DNA from: an uncultured Alistipes sp.
GTDB lineage: Bacteria; Bacteroidota; Bacteroidia; Bacteroidales; Rikenellaceae
Length of the DNA stretch: 48,517 nucleotides
Assembly (NCBI GenBank): GCA_904502005.1
Contig: CAJGDC010000007.1
Location: forward strand, 1-48,517
Direction: 5' to 3'
Shown here: piece after piece, positions 33,001 through 41,817 of the stretch
How the letters are laid out: each line of letters begins with the position of its first letter
Position numbering within the stretch: position 1 is the first letter of the stretch
Translations under genes and position numbers: made by a program
The notes under the pieces: generated by a model
What the model was told of the DNA's origin: nothing
What the model saw: only the letters and a program-made list of their open reading frames with translations
Databases searched by the model: none

Positions 33001-36000
33001 ATGCGAAAGTTTTTTGTAACAACTATTTTAACTCTTCTACCGCTTGCGGTTTTTGCGCAGGTGACAACAGCCTCTATTGCAGGCACAGTAACAGATAGTA
33101 ACAATACGCCTATTATCGGAGCTACGGTAGTGGCGGCAAATACGGCTACGGGCGTCAGCTATGGCACAAGTGCCAATATTGATGGAAAGTATCATCTTGA
33201 TGGTCTGAAAGTTGGTGGTGAGTATGTCGTAACATTCTCATGCGTGGGATATATTACAAGTGCAATTGACAAGATTTACCCATCTTTAGGTCAGACATTG
33301 GAGCTTAATACTACGCTCAAAGATCAGCCGTCAATAGACAGCATTGTTGTTGTGGGTGACTACAAACCACAGGGAAACTTCTCTGCAAATGATATTGCAG
33401 CCATGCCTACTGTTACCCGCTCGATATATGACATTGCTCGACTATCTCCTTATGCTGCAACTCAGCAAGAGGGTGGCGTAGCTATTGGCGGTGCAAATAG
33501 TCGCTACAACTCTTTCTATATTGACGGTATTGTGAATAACGATATGTACGGCCTTACCGCAAACGGAACTAATGGTGGTCTTGCAAGTGCTAACCCAATT
33601 CCGCTTGATGCATTGGAGCAGGTGCAGATAGTCTCTGCCCCTTTTGATGTTAGACAGAGTGGTTTTACCGGTGGAGGTATCAATGCGGTGACAAAGTCGG
33701 GTACTAATACATTTAATGGAACTGCTTATGCATACTACACAGATAACAATCTCTATGGTAAGGGGGTGAATAGAGTGCCACTTGCAAAGCAAAATACACT
33801 CACTTATGGTGTAACTTGGGGTGGTGCAATAGTGAAAAATAGACTCTTCTATTTTATTAGTGCCGAGAACTCATCTGACCACTCACCTTCTGCATATCAT
33901 ATTGGTGATACAAATTGTAAGGTTAGTGAGGAGGATGCGCAGACAATAGCTAACCACTTCTATTCGCTTACCGGATATGACGGAGGTGGATATGGTAAGC
34001 GTAATATAGAGCGTCGTAGTACATCTATCTTGGCGCGTGTGGATTGGCATATATCAGACAAGCATAACCTTGCGGTGCGCTACAACTTTCTTGATGCGGG
34101 TAAGGATGAGTATGTAAACTCTGCCTCTACGCTCCTGTTCCACGGCTCAGGCTACACCTCTGTAAGTACTACACACTCGGTTATGGCGGAGCTTGATTCA
34201 AGGTTTTCATCCTCAGTATTCAACTCGTTGCGTGCTGGATATACCCGAGTAATAGATGGTCGTGATACAGATGCTATGACACCATTTGTGACAATTGACC
34301 GTATTCGTGACGGTGAGAAGACAGCTGTAAAGATTGGAACTGATGGCATGGCATGTAGTAACTCGCTGGTGCAGAATAGTATTACACTCTCTGACTATCT
34401 GTCAATCAATAAGGGTAGCCATAATATTACTGTTGGTACGCATAACGAGATTTTTACCGCTAAGGTGCTCTTTGTCTCAAATGCAAATGGCGCTTATACA
34501 TATGATACCATGGCGGATTTCCTCGCCTCTAAGCCATCAATGTTCCAGCAGACAATCCCTATTGGTGATGCATCCACTCGTATAAATACAGCTCAGTTCG
34601 GACTCTTTGCACAGGATGAGGTGTGGATTAATAATTTCCAACTCACATATGGAGTTCGTGCTGATATTCCTGTGATATTCAATACACCAAGAGAGAATAG
34701 CTCCTTCAACGGCCACGAGATTGCACAGAAGTATGGCGTTGCGACAAATAGCAAGCCTAAGACTCATATTTTACTCTCTCCTCGCGTGGGCTTTAAGTGG
34801 TACGCCGTGCCAAGTGGTGATGTTACATTGACGCTACGTGGTGGTGCGGGAGTCTTTACCGGTAGAATTCCATTTGTGTGGATTACAAACTGTTACTCTA
34901 ACACTGGTATGACTCAAACGGGTTATACTCTTTATGGCGAGAATATCCCACCATTTGGAGTGTCGCCTAGTGGAACAGCTGGCACAAGCGCAAATCCGGT
35001 GATTTATGTCGCTGACCGTAAGTTCCGCATGCCGCAGACCTTTAAGGCGAACCTCGCCCTTGAGACCACCTTTAAGGGTTGGAAGATGACCCTTGAGGGA
35101 ATATATGCAAAGAGTATTAATGACATATCAATTCGCAATATCGTTGCTGCGGATAACGGCTCAAAGCTCTATGCTGTTAATGGTGAGTTGGCAAATCAGA
35201 ATAATAGCACCCCTTACTACGACTCAAGCGCAAAGAAGAGCTTCTCTTCTATCTACCTGCTTGAGAATGAAAAGCGTGGCTATTCGTATAACCTCTCGGC
35301 AATGGTCGAGAAGCAGTTCTTATTTGGTCTGCAACTTGCCGCAACATATACCTTCTCGCAGAGCTTTACTGTCAATGATGGCGTGTCATCCTCTGCTCCG
35401 AGTATTTGGGGTAAGAGTTATGCAACTGTCTCAAATAGCAAACCGCTTACACACTCTGTCTTTGAGGTGCCGCATAAACTGACAGTGCAATTGAGCTACT
35501 CAAAGCGCTATGGGGGCATTTTTGGCTCTACTGTGTCATTGATATACCAGGGCTATTCGGGTATGAGATATACACCTACATACTATAAGAATGGTGTAGA
35601 TGTCAATGGCGATACATATCGCGGAAATACGACTATCTATGTGCCTACTGAGGCAGAGCTCGCTGTGATGAATTTTGAAAGCAATGAGCAGCGCACAGCC
35701 TTTAATGATTACATTATGCAGCACCGTGCACTGAGAGAAAATCGCGGTAGGTATGCCGAGCGAAACTCTCTTGTTGCACCTTTTGAGCACCATGTAGACC
35801 TCCACTTTGCGCAGGACTTCTACTTTAGCAAATATAACTCTCGTAAGGTGCAGATAACACTTGATATTATGAACCTTACAAACCTCTTTAACCGAAATTG
35901 GGGCGCTGCCTACTTCCTTGATGACTGGAAACTATCTCCTGTTGAGGTTACGGCGCTTACTGACGACGGCAAGGGAAATAAGACCCCAAGCTACCGATTT

Positions 36001-36075
36001 GTGGGCGGTGAGATTTCGCAGAACGACCTACTCTCGCGTTGGCGTATGCAGTTGGGCGTTAGGGTTGTATTCTAA
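33001..36075 (+). CDS. Oar-like TonB-dependent outer-membrane receptor, FMN-riboswitch controlled
   Basis: 1024 residues from the start at 33001; an upstream in-frame ATG at 32974 lies inside the riboswitch terminator and is rejected. Signal peptide MRKFFVTTILTLLPLAVFAQ. A carboxypeptidase-regulatory-like domain covers about 27-110 (ASIAGTVTDSNNTPIIGATV). A plug domain covers about 125-240 (AIGGANSRYNSFYIDGIVNND). A long 22-strand-type barrel follows, ending WRMQLGVRVVF with terminal Phe. Oar-like receptors move large or scarce ligands across the outer membrane with TonB energy. FMN control suggests riboflavin or another flavin as the ligand; that is inference from regulation only. Confidence 0.9.
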   Translation: MRKFFVTTILTLLPLAVFAQVTTASIAGTVTDSNNTPIIGATVVAANTATGVSYGTSANIDGKYHLDGLKVGGEYVVTFSCVGYITSAIDKIYPSLGQTLELNTTLKDQPSIDSIVVVGDYKPQGNFSANDIAAMPTVTRSIYDIARLSPYAATQQEGGVAIGGANSRYNSFYIDGIVNNDMYGLTANGTNGGLASANPIPLDALEQVQIVSAPFDVRQSGFTGGGINAVTKSGTNTFNGTAYAYYTDNNLYGKGVNRVPLAKQNTLTYGVTWGGAIVKNRLFYFISAENSSDHSPSAYHIGDTNCKVSEEDAQTIANHFYSLTGYDGGGYGKRNIERRSTSILARVDWHISDKHNLAVRYNFLDAGKDEYVNSASTLLFHGSGYTSVSTTHSVMAELDSRFSSSVFNSLRAGYTRVIDGRDTDAMTPFVTIDRIRDGEKTAVKIGTDGMACSNSLVQNSITLSDYLSINKGSHNITVGTHNEIFTAKVLFVSNANGAYTYDTMADFLASKPSMFQQTIPIGDASTRINTAQFGLFAQDEVWINNFQLTYGVRADIPVIFNTPRENSSFNGHEIAQKYGVATNSKPKTHILLSPRVGFKWYAVPSGDVTLTLRGGAGVFTGRIPFVWITNCYSNTGMTQTGYTLYGENIPPFGVSPSGTAGTSANPVIYVADRKFRMPQTFKANLALETTFKGWKMTLEGIYAKSINDISIRNIVAADNGSKLYAVNGELANQNNSTPYYDSSAKKSFSSIYLLENEKRGYSYNLSAMVEKQFLFGLQLAATYTFSQSFTVNDGVSSSAPSIWGKSYATVSNSKPLTHSVFEVPHKLTVQLSYSKRYGGIFGSTVSLIYQGYSGMRYTPTYYKNGVDVNGDTYRGNTTIYVPTEAELAVMNFESNEQRTAFNDYIMQHRALRENRGRYAERNSLVAPFEHHVDLHFAQDFYFSKYNSRKVQITLDIMNLTNLFNRNWGAAYFLDDWKLSPVEVTALTDDGKGNKTPSYRFVGGEISQNDLLSRWRMQLGVRVVF

Positions 36076-36111
36076 GCTCTTGATGTAACCTTTGCGATTG
36101 CCAAACGTGGC

Positions 36112-36150
36112 TTGATTTTTGGAATTTAAGCAGTGAAAACCAAAAATCAA
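36112..36150. repeat. Perfect 11-bp inverted repeat between receptor and OmpA-like gene
   Basis: TTGATTTTTGG/CCAAAAATCAA with a 17-base spacer, ending 7 bases before the GTG start of the next gene. It has no T tract and is AT-rich, so a terminator is unlikely; it could be an mRNA processing or stabilising stem or a protein site. Confidence 0.5.
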
Positions 36151-36157
36151 TATTATC

Positions 36158-36979
36158 GTGAAAAAGTTTACATTATCTATTGTCGCGCTACTGTTGGCTA
36201 TGTCAATCATGGCGCAGAGTACCTCAAAGGACTCATTGTTGCTCTCTAAAGTGCAGAGGGGAGATAAGGTTACGGAGCGATACCTTGTCCGCAATGCCGA
36301 TAATGGCACGTCGGAGTTTGATATGCTCTATCCGATTAACAACTCTACACTTCAGAGTAGCTTCTCAACAAATGCCGACGCTATTGCAGCACTTGACCGC
36401 TTTGTGGAGCAGGCGGCAGATACGACTATGCACATCACTAAGGTCGTTGTTGTCGGTTATGCCTCGCCCGATGGTGTAGAGTCTAAAAATATGGCTCTGG
36501 CAAATGCTCGTGCAGCCTCTGTGGCTACGTTTGTTACAAAACAGTGCCCGAAAAGCAATGTCGAGACAAAAGCTATGACCTACCATTGGGCGGACTGCAT
36601 ACCTACTGTTGAGGGTATGAACCTACCGGATAAGAGTCAGGTTATCGCCATTCTGAATAGTACAACGCATAGCGAGCTGGAGAAGCAGGCGGAACTTGAG
36701 AAGCTGCAAAATGCGTGGATAATCTTTAAGAATACAATTCTGCCACCTATGCGCCACTCGGAGCTGAATGTTGCCTATAGTAACGACAAGATTGTGGAGA
36801 GAATTTACACCATTCCGAAGCCGCAACCAAAGCCTCAGGCATCTACGCAGACTGTTGCGCAGACCAAACCGCAGACAGAAGAGAAACGCTATCCTGTGGC
36901 GGTTGTTGAGACAGACGAGACGGGTATAATTGTCGAGGTGCCGGAAAAAGAGCACCGCCACCGAAGAAAAAATCGTTAA
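36158..36979 (+). CDS. OmpA-like periplasmic protein
   Basis: 273 residues with a GTG start: signal peptide KKFTLSIVALLLAMSIMAQ. Residues about 60-150 resemble an OmpA/MotB peptidoglycan-binding fold: a beta strand, then VVVGYASPDGVESKNMALA and NARAASVATFV. The region after about 220 is a Pro/Gln-rich linker (PKPQPKPQ) and a basic C-terminal tail (EKEHRHRRKNR). It follows the TonB-dependent receptor by 82 bases without a terminator, so it is probably under the same FMN riboswitch. A role in anchoring or assisting the receptor is inference. Confidence 0.7.
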   Translation: MKKFTLSIVALLLAMSIMAQSTSKDSLLLSKVQRGDKVTERYLVRNADNGTSEFDMLYPINNSTLQSSFSTNADAIAALDRFVEQAADTTMHITKVVVVGYASPDGVESKNMALANARAASVATFVTKQCPKSNVETKAMTYHWADCIPTVEGMNLPDKSQVIAILNSTTHSELEKQAELEKLQNAWIIFKNTILPPMRHSELNVAYSNDKIVERIYTIPKPQPKPQASTQTVAQTKPQTEEKRYPVAVVETDETGIIVEVPEKEHRHRRKNR

Positions 36980-36983
36980 AACC

Positions 36984-37014
36984 TTTGTTTTCTCGCAATG
37001 TTTTCTTATCTTTG
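36984..37014 (+). promoter_or_regulatory. Promoter of the 95-residue gene
   Basis: TTTG (36984-36987), 19 bases, TATCTTTG (37007-37014), ending 44 bases before the start. Confidence 0.65.
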
Positions 37015-37058
37015 CTCTATAATTGAATAAAAGTGTTTAACAAATAATAATTTTAATT

Positions 37059-37346
37059 ATGGCAAATTTAAGAAATCTGAAGAAAGAGATTGACTATCGT
37101 CTTGAGGAGTTGGTGTTTGATTGCGATATGGCTATCTACTTCCAGCCTGCAAAGGATAAGGAGATTTTCGCAGTTATGCAGCAGGGCGTAGAGCTCCGCA
37201 ATGCCCTCTATGTAAAGGCTAACAATCCTACTGAGCCACACAACCCATCACTTGTTCGCAAGTACTATGCTGCACTTCGTCAGGATATCCTTGCATCATT
37301 TGGTGAGCTATTTGAGAAGCTCTCTGAAATTGCTGAGGTTAAGTAA
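37059..37346 (+). CDS. Conserved small protein of unknown function
   Basis: 95 residues, predicted mostly helical, no signal peptide or membrane segment. It opens MANLRNLKKEIDYRLEELVFDCD and has a helix with VMQQGVELRNALYVKANNP. The look is that of a conserved housekeeping-associated Bacteroidales protein, but I cannot name a function. Strong own promoter and a terminator make it monocistronic, and the codon usage is like that of well-expressed neighbours. Confidence 0.75.
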   Translation: MANLRNLKKEIDYRLEELVFDCDMAIYFQPAKDKEIFAVMQQGVELRNALYVKANNPTEPHNPSLVRKYYAALRQDILASFGELFEKLSEIAEVK

Positions 37347-37367
37347 TATCAATCTCGTCGAAAATTT

Positions 37368-37401
37368 AGTGGGCCATACTGAGTATGGTCCACTATTTTT
37401 T
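37368..37401. terminator. Terminator between the 95-residue gene and araC-type gene
   Basis: Stem AGTGGGCCATAC/GTATGGTCCACT with one G-U pair, loop TGA, then ATTTTTT on plus. It reaches the stop of the convergent regulator gene and has TTTT after it on minus, so may act in both directions. Confidence 0.85.
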
Positions 37402-38268
37402 ATGTGCTTTGCGGTACTCGGCGGGCGAGGCGCCTACAATTCGACAGAAATACTTGCCAAAGAAGGATTGTGAAGGAAAACCAAGATCGTAGGCAATCTC
37501 CTTGATACTCTTGTCGGTTGAGGTGAGTTGGGTTATTGCGTCAAGGATGACATACTTCTCAATCCACTCCGTCGCACTCTTGCCACTTGACCGTTTGACA
37601 ACAAGGGAGATATGTTTTGGTGTCAATGCCAGTTTTTCGGCATAAAATTTCAATCCGCGCTGCTTTGTATAGTTCCTCTCAACGAGCTCTATAAACTTAT
37701 TTGTCAGTTCACTCTGTCGGCTATTGTCGCTACAGTTAGTTTGGTGCATGAAATACCCCAAGCCGAGAAAGAATGCTCTTGTGAGCAACGTTATAATCTC
37801 CAGTCGATTTGGGTTTTGATGTTCAGGAATAATGCTTTTGCACATTGCAAGGTAACTCTCTAATGCACTCTTTGCTCGACCCGTAAGATTTGTATGAGGA
37901 TGTTGTGAAATAGTAGCGTGCAGGCTAAAGGTGTTGCCAATACCCAGGGACTCGGTAAATGTATCGGTCATGATAATATAGGTAGCCTCAAAGTCATCGC
38001 TCCTATCTACCAACTCCGTAATTTGATTTGGAAGTACAATCATAAAACCTCCAGGACTGAGAGAGAAGGTCTTGGCGTTGATTCTTCCCGTGCCAGTGCC
38101 TTGTGTGCAATAGATAGCCACCGAGAGTGGGCAGCGATAGGGATGGTTGGGCAGAACAGCAAACTGTGGATTGGTAACGATGGTCAGTTTGTCGTCAATG
38201 CTATATGCATTACTTTCAGGAAAGTGGTCTATGTATGCTCGTAGTGTTGAAGATAGAGAGTTGTCCAT
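37393..38268 (-). CDS. AraC-family transcriptional regulator
   Basis: 291 residues. The N-terminal part looks like a cupin-type effector domain (AIYCTQGTGTGRINAKTFSLSPGGFMIVLP). The C-terminal about 100 residues are two helix-turn-helix units: KFYAEKLALTPKHISLVVKR and SIKEIAYDLGFPSQSFFGKYF followed by GASPAEYRK. The effector is unknown. It is divergent from two small plus-strand genes and could regulate them. A -33/-7 pair lies at 38288-38318. Confidence 0.92.
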   Translation of the reverse strand: MDNSLSSTLRAYIDHFPESNAYSIDDKLTIVTNPQFAVLPNHPYRCPLSVAIYCTQGTGTGRINAKTFSLSPGGFMIVLPNQITELVDRSDDFEATYIIMTDTFTESLGIGNTFSLHATISQHPHTNLTGRAKSALESYLAMCKSIIPEHQNPNRLEIITLLTRAFFLGLGYFMHQTNCSDNSRQSELTNKFIELVERNYTKQRGLKFYAEKLALTPKHISLVVKRSSGKSATEWIEKYVILDAITQLTSTDKSIKEIAYDLGFPSQSFFGKYFCRIVGASPAEYRKAHKK

Positions 38269-38287
38269 AAAAACGCCTTTTATTCCA

Positions 38288-38318
38288 CAAATATAGAACT
38301 TTTGGAATTAAGTTTCAA
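38288..38318 (-). promoter_or_regulatory. Promoter of the AraC-type gene
   Basis: Minus-strand TTG (38316-38318), 20 bases, TATATTTG (38288-38295). Confidence 0.6.
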
Positions 38319-38382
38319 TACTGTGCGCCAAATGCTCCAATCAATAGGCGCAGTAGACCTTTTTTACCCTTTATATTGCCTC

Positions 38383-38390
38383 TACCTTTG
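38383..38390 (+). promoter_or_regulatory. -7 box of the two small genes
   Basis: TACCTTTG, 18 bases before the start at 38409. Confidence 0.6.
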
Positions 38391-38408
38391 CACTTGAAAT
38401 TAAGCAAT

Positions 38409-38732
38409 ATGAGAATTATGAAAAGATTTTTTAGATTTTTAGCAGTTGTGGCACTTATGTGCGGATTTACATCTACAGCACAGGCAGAGGATGGTGAGAA
38501 GAAAGAGGGATTTTTTAAGGCGGCATTTCGAGATATGAAGCAGAGCGCAAAGCTCCAGCGACAGATCGACCGCACAAACTATCAGGCTATAAAACTTGAA
38601 TCAAAGGCTTTCTATCAGGAGCAGAAGCGACTCTCTAATCCAAAGGTTAGAAGTGCAGCAGAGAAACAGCGCATGGAGCGTCAGCTTGCAGAGGCAAATG
38701 CAAGATTAGAGAGGGCTAAAGCTAATAAATAG
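38409..38732 (+). CDS. Small exported coiled-coil protein of unknown function
   Basis: 107 residues (a start three codons later, at 38418, is equally possible). Signal peptide MKRFFRFLAVVALMCGFTSTAQA cut before EDGEKKEG. The mature part is highly charged and helical (KLQRQIDRTNYQAIKLESKAF, then MERQLAEANARLERAKANK), probably a coiled coil in the periplasm. No family recognised. It is followed after 10 bases by the repeat protein and shares a promoter with it. Confidence 0.7.
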   Translation: MRIMKRFFRFLAVVALMCGFTSTAQAEDGEKKEGFFKAAFRDMKQSAKLQRQIDRTNYQAIKLESKAFYQEQKRLSNPKVRSAAEKQRMERQLAEANARLERAKANK

Positions 38733-38742
38733 TCGATATGTT

Positions 38743-38958
38743 ATGGCAAAAAAAGTAGTAAAGGGTATCGTAAAGACCTATAAAGGGGTTGAGGATGCAG
38801 TTGTAGGCGGTTACGAAGCTATTGAAAACGGCGTGGTTGGTGGATATAAGGCTGTTGAGAATGTTGCCGTCGGAGCGTACAAGGCAGTTGAGACTGCGGC
38901 TGTGAATTTTGGTCGTAGCCTTGTTGAGGAGTATGACCGCCAGAAGGATGGTAAGTAG
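38743..38958 (+). CDS. Small protein with repeats of about 11 residues (GYKAVEN type)
   Basis: 71 residues. After MAKKVVKGIVKTYKG there are three near-identical 11-residue units: VVGGYEAIENG, VVGGYKAVENV, AVGAYKAVETA. The pattern predicts an amphipathic helix with small residues on one face. Similar small proteins with VxGYKxVE repeats occur in Clostridia and other gut bacteria; their function is unknown. No signal peptide. It ends at a strong terminator and is downstream of the small exported protein. Confidence 0.75.
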   Translation: MAKKVVKGIVKTYKGVEDAVVGGYEAIENGVVGGYKAVENVAVGAYKAVETAAVNFGRSLVEEYDRQKDGK

Positions 38959-38963
38959 AATAG

Positions 38964-38997
38964 CAGAGCCTACCGATTTGGTAGGCTCTGTTGTTTT
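38964..38997 (+). terminator. Terminator of the two small genes
   Basis: Perfect 11-bp stem CAGAGCCTACC/GGTAGGCTCTG, loop GATTT, then TTGTTTT. The tail overlaps the panB stop codon on the other strand. Confidence 0.85.
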
Positions 38998-39811
38998 AGT
39001 ACTGCTCGTTCTCGTTAGGGAAGTCACAACTCTTTACATCGGCAACATAGTGTTCAATAGCCTCTGTCATAACATCGTGCAGATTTGCATAACGGCGCAG
39101 AAACTTTGGCGAGAAACCCTTGTTCATACCGAGCATATCGTGGATAACAAGCACCTGACCATCCGTATCAGCGCCTGCACCAATACCGATTGTTGGAATT
39201 GTAAGTGCCTCGGAAACACGTTTTGCCAACGCGGCAGGAATCTTCTCAAGCACAAGGGCAAAGCAACCCGCCTCTTCAAGTAGTTTAGCATCGTGAATCA
39301 GCTTCTCGGCCTCAGCCTCCTCCTTAGCACGCAGACCATAGCCACCAAATTTATGTATAGACTGCGGTGTAAGGCCGAGGTGTGCCATAACAGGGATGCC
39401 GGCAGTGAGTATTCTCTTTACAGAGTCGAGAATCTCCTCGCCACCCTCAAGCTTAACGCCATCAGCGCCACTCTCCTTCATAATGCGAACAGCAGAGTGA
39501 AGTGCCGTCTGCGGGTCGCCCTGATATGTTCCAAATGGCATATCGCACACTACAAATGCACGCTCAACACCGCGAACGACAGATGAAGAGTGGTAAATCA
39601 TCTGGTCAAGTGTAATTGGTAGTGTAGTCTTATGACCTGCCATAACATTGGCGGCAGAGTCACCAACAAGTATAATATCTATGCCTGCACCATCTGCGAT
39701 AGATGCCATAGTGTAGTCGTAAGAGGTGAGCATCGAAATCTTTTCGCCCTGCTCCTTCATCTGCTTGAGTCGTGTGGTTGTTACGGCTCTTACTTTGCTT
39801 TCAGTTGACAT
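38996..39811 (-). CDS. panB: 3-methyl-2-oxobutanoate hydroxymethyltransferase
   Basis: 271 residues, normal length. First committed enzyme of pantothenate (and CoA) synthesis; transfers a hydroxymethyl group from methylene-tetrahydrofolate to ketoisovalerate. MLTSYDYTMASIADGAGID, ILVGDSAANVMAGHKTTLPIT, ADGVKLEGG and IGIGAGADTDGQVLVIHDMLG are the family motifs (Mg2+ and substrate sites). panC and panD are not in the window. A -7 box is at 39840-39847. Confidence 0.97.
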   Translation of the reverse strand: MSTESKVRAVTTTRLKQMKEQGEKISMLTSYDYTMASIADGAGIDIILVGDSAANVMAGHKTTLPITLDQMIYHSSSVVRGVERAFVVCDMPFGTYQGDPQTALHSAVRIMKESGADGVKLEGGEEILDSVKRILTAGIPVMAHLGLTPQSIHKFGGYGLRAKEEAEAEKLIHDAKLLEEAGCFALVLEKIPAALAKRVSEALTIPTIGIGAGADTDGQVLVIHDMLGMNKGFSPKFLRRYANLHDVMTEAIEHYVADVKSCDFPNENEQY

Positions 39812-39839
39812 ATTTTGTATAGTTTTTGTTTCTTTTGTG

Positions 39840-39847
39840 CAAAAGTA
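39840..39847 (-). promoter_or_regulatory. -7 box of panB
   Basis: TACTTTTG on the minus strand, 28 bases before the start. Confidence 0.5.
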
Positions 39848-39860
39848 TAGAAAATTTTAC

Positions 39861-39868
39861 TAAATTTG
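39861..39868 (+). promoter_or_regulatory. -7 box of rbsK
   Basis: TAAATTTG, 20 bases before the ATG at 39889; a TTTG lies upstream at 39834-39837. Confidence 0.5.
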
Positions 39869-39888
39869 TAGAAAATAGCTATTTAATT

Positions 39889-40791
39889 ATGAATAAAATC
39901 GTTGTAATCGGTAGCTCAAACACCGATATGGTTGTACGCTCTGAGCGTCTGCCTCGCCCAGGTGAGAGTGTTTTAGGTGGTGGATTTATGATGGCCGGTG
40001 GTGGCAAGGGTGCCAATCAGGCTGTGGCTGTGGCTCGTATGGGGCATAGAGTTATTTTCTCTGCTGCTGTGGGTAATGATATGTTTGGCGATGCGGCAGT
40101 GGCGGCATATCAGCGTTTTGGGATAGATACAACATATATTGTTCGCAAGGATACTCCATCGGGCGTTGCGCTGATTATGGTTGATAGTGCTGCTCAAAAC
40201 TCAATCTCTGTAGCTTTGGGTGCAAATAATTGTTTGACTATTGATGATGTTATGCCTGCGCTTGAGCAGGTAGAGGGTGGCGATATTGTTCTATTGCAAC
40301 TTGAGATTCCGATGGATACTGTAGATGCTTGTGTGGCTGTGGCTGCTGCTAAGGGTGCGCGCGTTGTCCTAAACCCTGCGCCTGCGGCAACAGTAAGTGA
40401 GCATACACTATCTAAACTCTATTTGATAACTCCAAATCAGACTGAGGCGCAGACTCTTACAGGTATTGAGGTTACTGATGAGGCTTCGGCAGAGAAAGCT
40501 GCTCAGGCTCTTGTTTCACTCGGTGTCGAGCGTGTAGTTATCACTATGGGTAGCGAGGGCGCCTATCTCTATGAGGATGGTAAGGGCGTGTTAATACCTG
40601 CTTGCAAAGTCTCGGCTGTAGACACTACTGCAGCAGGAGATGTCTATAACGGAGCTCTCTGCGCTGCACTAGCAGAGGGGTTGAGTCTAAATGAGGCTCT
40701 GCGTTTTGCCACTAAAGCTTCGGCTATATCTGTTACGCGTGTGGGTGCACAGCCGTCTGTGCCAACGCGCGAGGAAGTTGATAATTTCTAA
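39889..40791 (+). CDS. rbsK: Ribokinase
   Basis: 300 residues from MNKIVVIGSSNTDMVV; the longer frame would run through the promoter. PfkB family kinase phosphorylating ribose at O5. The sugar-binding GGGFMMAGGGKGANQAVAVA and the catalytic DTTAAGDVYNGAL (base Asp) are clear, and NPAPA occurs mid-protein as in ribokinases. A GRP-type sugar transporter gene follows by 18 bases, which supports a ribose or nucleoside-sugar role. Confidence 0.92.
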   Translation: MNKIVVIGSSNTDMVVRSERLPRPGESVLGGGFMMAGGGKGANQAVAVARMGHRVIFSAAVGNDMFGDAAVAAYQRFGIDTTYIVRKDTPSGVALIMVDSAAQNSISVALGANNCLTIDDVMPALEQVEGGDIVLLQLEIPMDTVDACVAVAAAKGARVVLNPAPAATVSEHTLSKLYLITPNQTEAQTLTGIEVTDEASAEKAAQALVSLGVERVVITMGSEGAYLYEDGKGVLIPACKVSAVDTTAAGDVYNGALCAALAEGLSLNEALRFATKASAISVTRVGAQPSVPTREEVDNF

Positions 40792-40809
40792 CCTTAAAAT
40801 CTTAATATT

Positions 40810-41817
40810 ATGTTTATCATTAACAGTTATTTGCTGGCAGTCGTTTTCTGCTTTATTACAATGCTCTGCTGGGGCTCTTGGGGTAACACTCAGAAGTTGG
40901 CTGGCAAGACTTGGCGTTATGAACTCTTCTATTGGGACTATGTAATCGGAATGGTCCTCTTTACGCTACTTCTTGGTTTTACTATGGGAAGCGTTGGTGA
41001 TGAAGGTCGTAGTTTTGTGGCGGACCTTAGTCAGGCAAACCTTGCTAGTATTGGTTGGGTAATTCTTGGCGGTGTAATTTTCAATGCATCAAATATCCTG
41101 CTCTCAGCCTCTACATCATTGGCGGGTATGTCAGTAGCCTTCCCTTTGGGTTGCGGTCTTGCACTTGTGCTTGGTGTTATTAATAACTACCTTGAGCAGG
41201 CAAAGGGTAATCCATGGCTGCTCGGTCTTGGTGTGCTATTTGTTGTTGTGGCTATCGTTTGTAACGGCGCAGCAGCGGGTCGTGTGTCTAAGCAGGGCGA
41301 GAGTAATGCAAATAGCCGTAAAGGTGTTATCCTTGCTATTGTTGCCGGTCTACTGATGTCTACATTCTACCGTTTTGTTGTTAAGGGTATGGATATCAAT
41401 AACTTTGAGCAGCCTGCAGAGGGTATGCTGACCCCATATTCAGCAATCTTTATTTTCTCGCTTGGTGTGTTGGTGTCAAATCTGCTCTTCAATACTTACG
41501 TTATGAAGCGTCCATTTGTTGGTACTCCAGTAAGCTATTCAGAGTACTTTAAGGGTAGCCTTTCAACTCACCTTGTAGGTGTTTTGGGTGGTGCTATCTG
41601 GTGCCTCGGTACAGCATTTAGCTATATCGCAGCAGGTAAGGCTGGCGCAGCAGTATCGTATGCTCTTGGTCAGGGTGCACCAATGATTGCTGCCTTCTGG
41701 GGCGTATTTATCTGGCACGAATTTAAGGGCGCAGATCGCAAGACAGGTTACCTTCTTGCTCTGATGTTCGCACTCTTTATCATCGGCTTGAGCATCATCG
41801 TCGTTGCAGGAAACTAA
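40810..41817 (+). CDS. GRP/DMT-type sugar transporter
   Basis: 335 residues, ten predicted membrane segments. CFITMLCWGSWGNTQKLAGKTWRYELFYWDY is the family opening, similar to RbsU and other glucose/ribose porter proteins and to ureide permeases. Short distance to rbsK (18 bases) makes ribose the best guess. The substrate is inferred from context. Confidence 0.82.
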   Translation: MFIINSYLLAVVFCFITMLCWGSWGNTQKLAGKTWRYELFYWDYVIGMVLFTLLLGFTMGSVGDEGRSFVADLSQANLASIGWVILGGVIFNASNILLSASTSLAGMSVAFPLGCGLALVLGVINNYLEQAKGNPWLLGLGVLFVVVAIVCNGAAAGRVSKQGESNANSRKGVILAIVAGLLMSTFYRFVVKGMDINNFEQPAEGMLTPYSAIFIFSLGVLVSNLLFNTYVMKRPFVGTPVSYSEYFKGSLSTHLVGVLGGAIWCLGTAFSYIAAGKAGAAVSYALGQGAPMIAAFWGVFIWHEFKGADRKTGYLLALMFALFIIGLSIIVVAGN

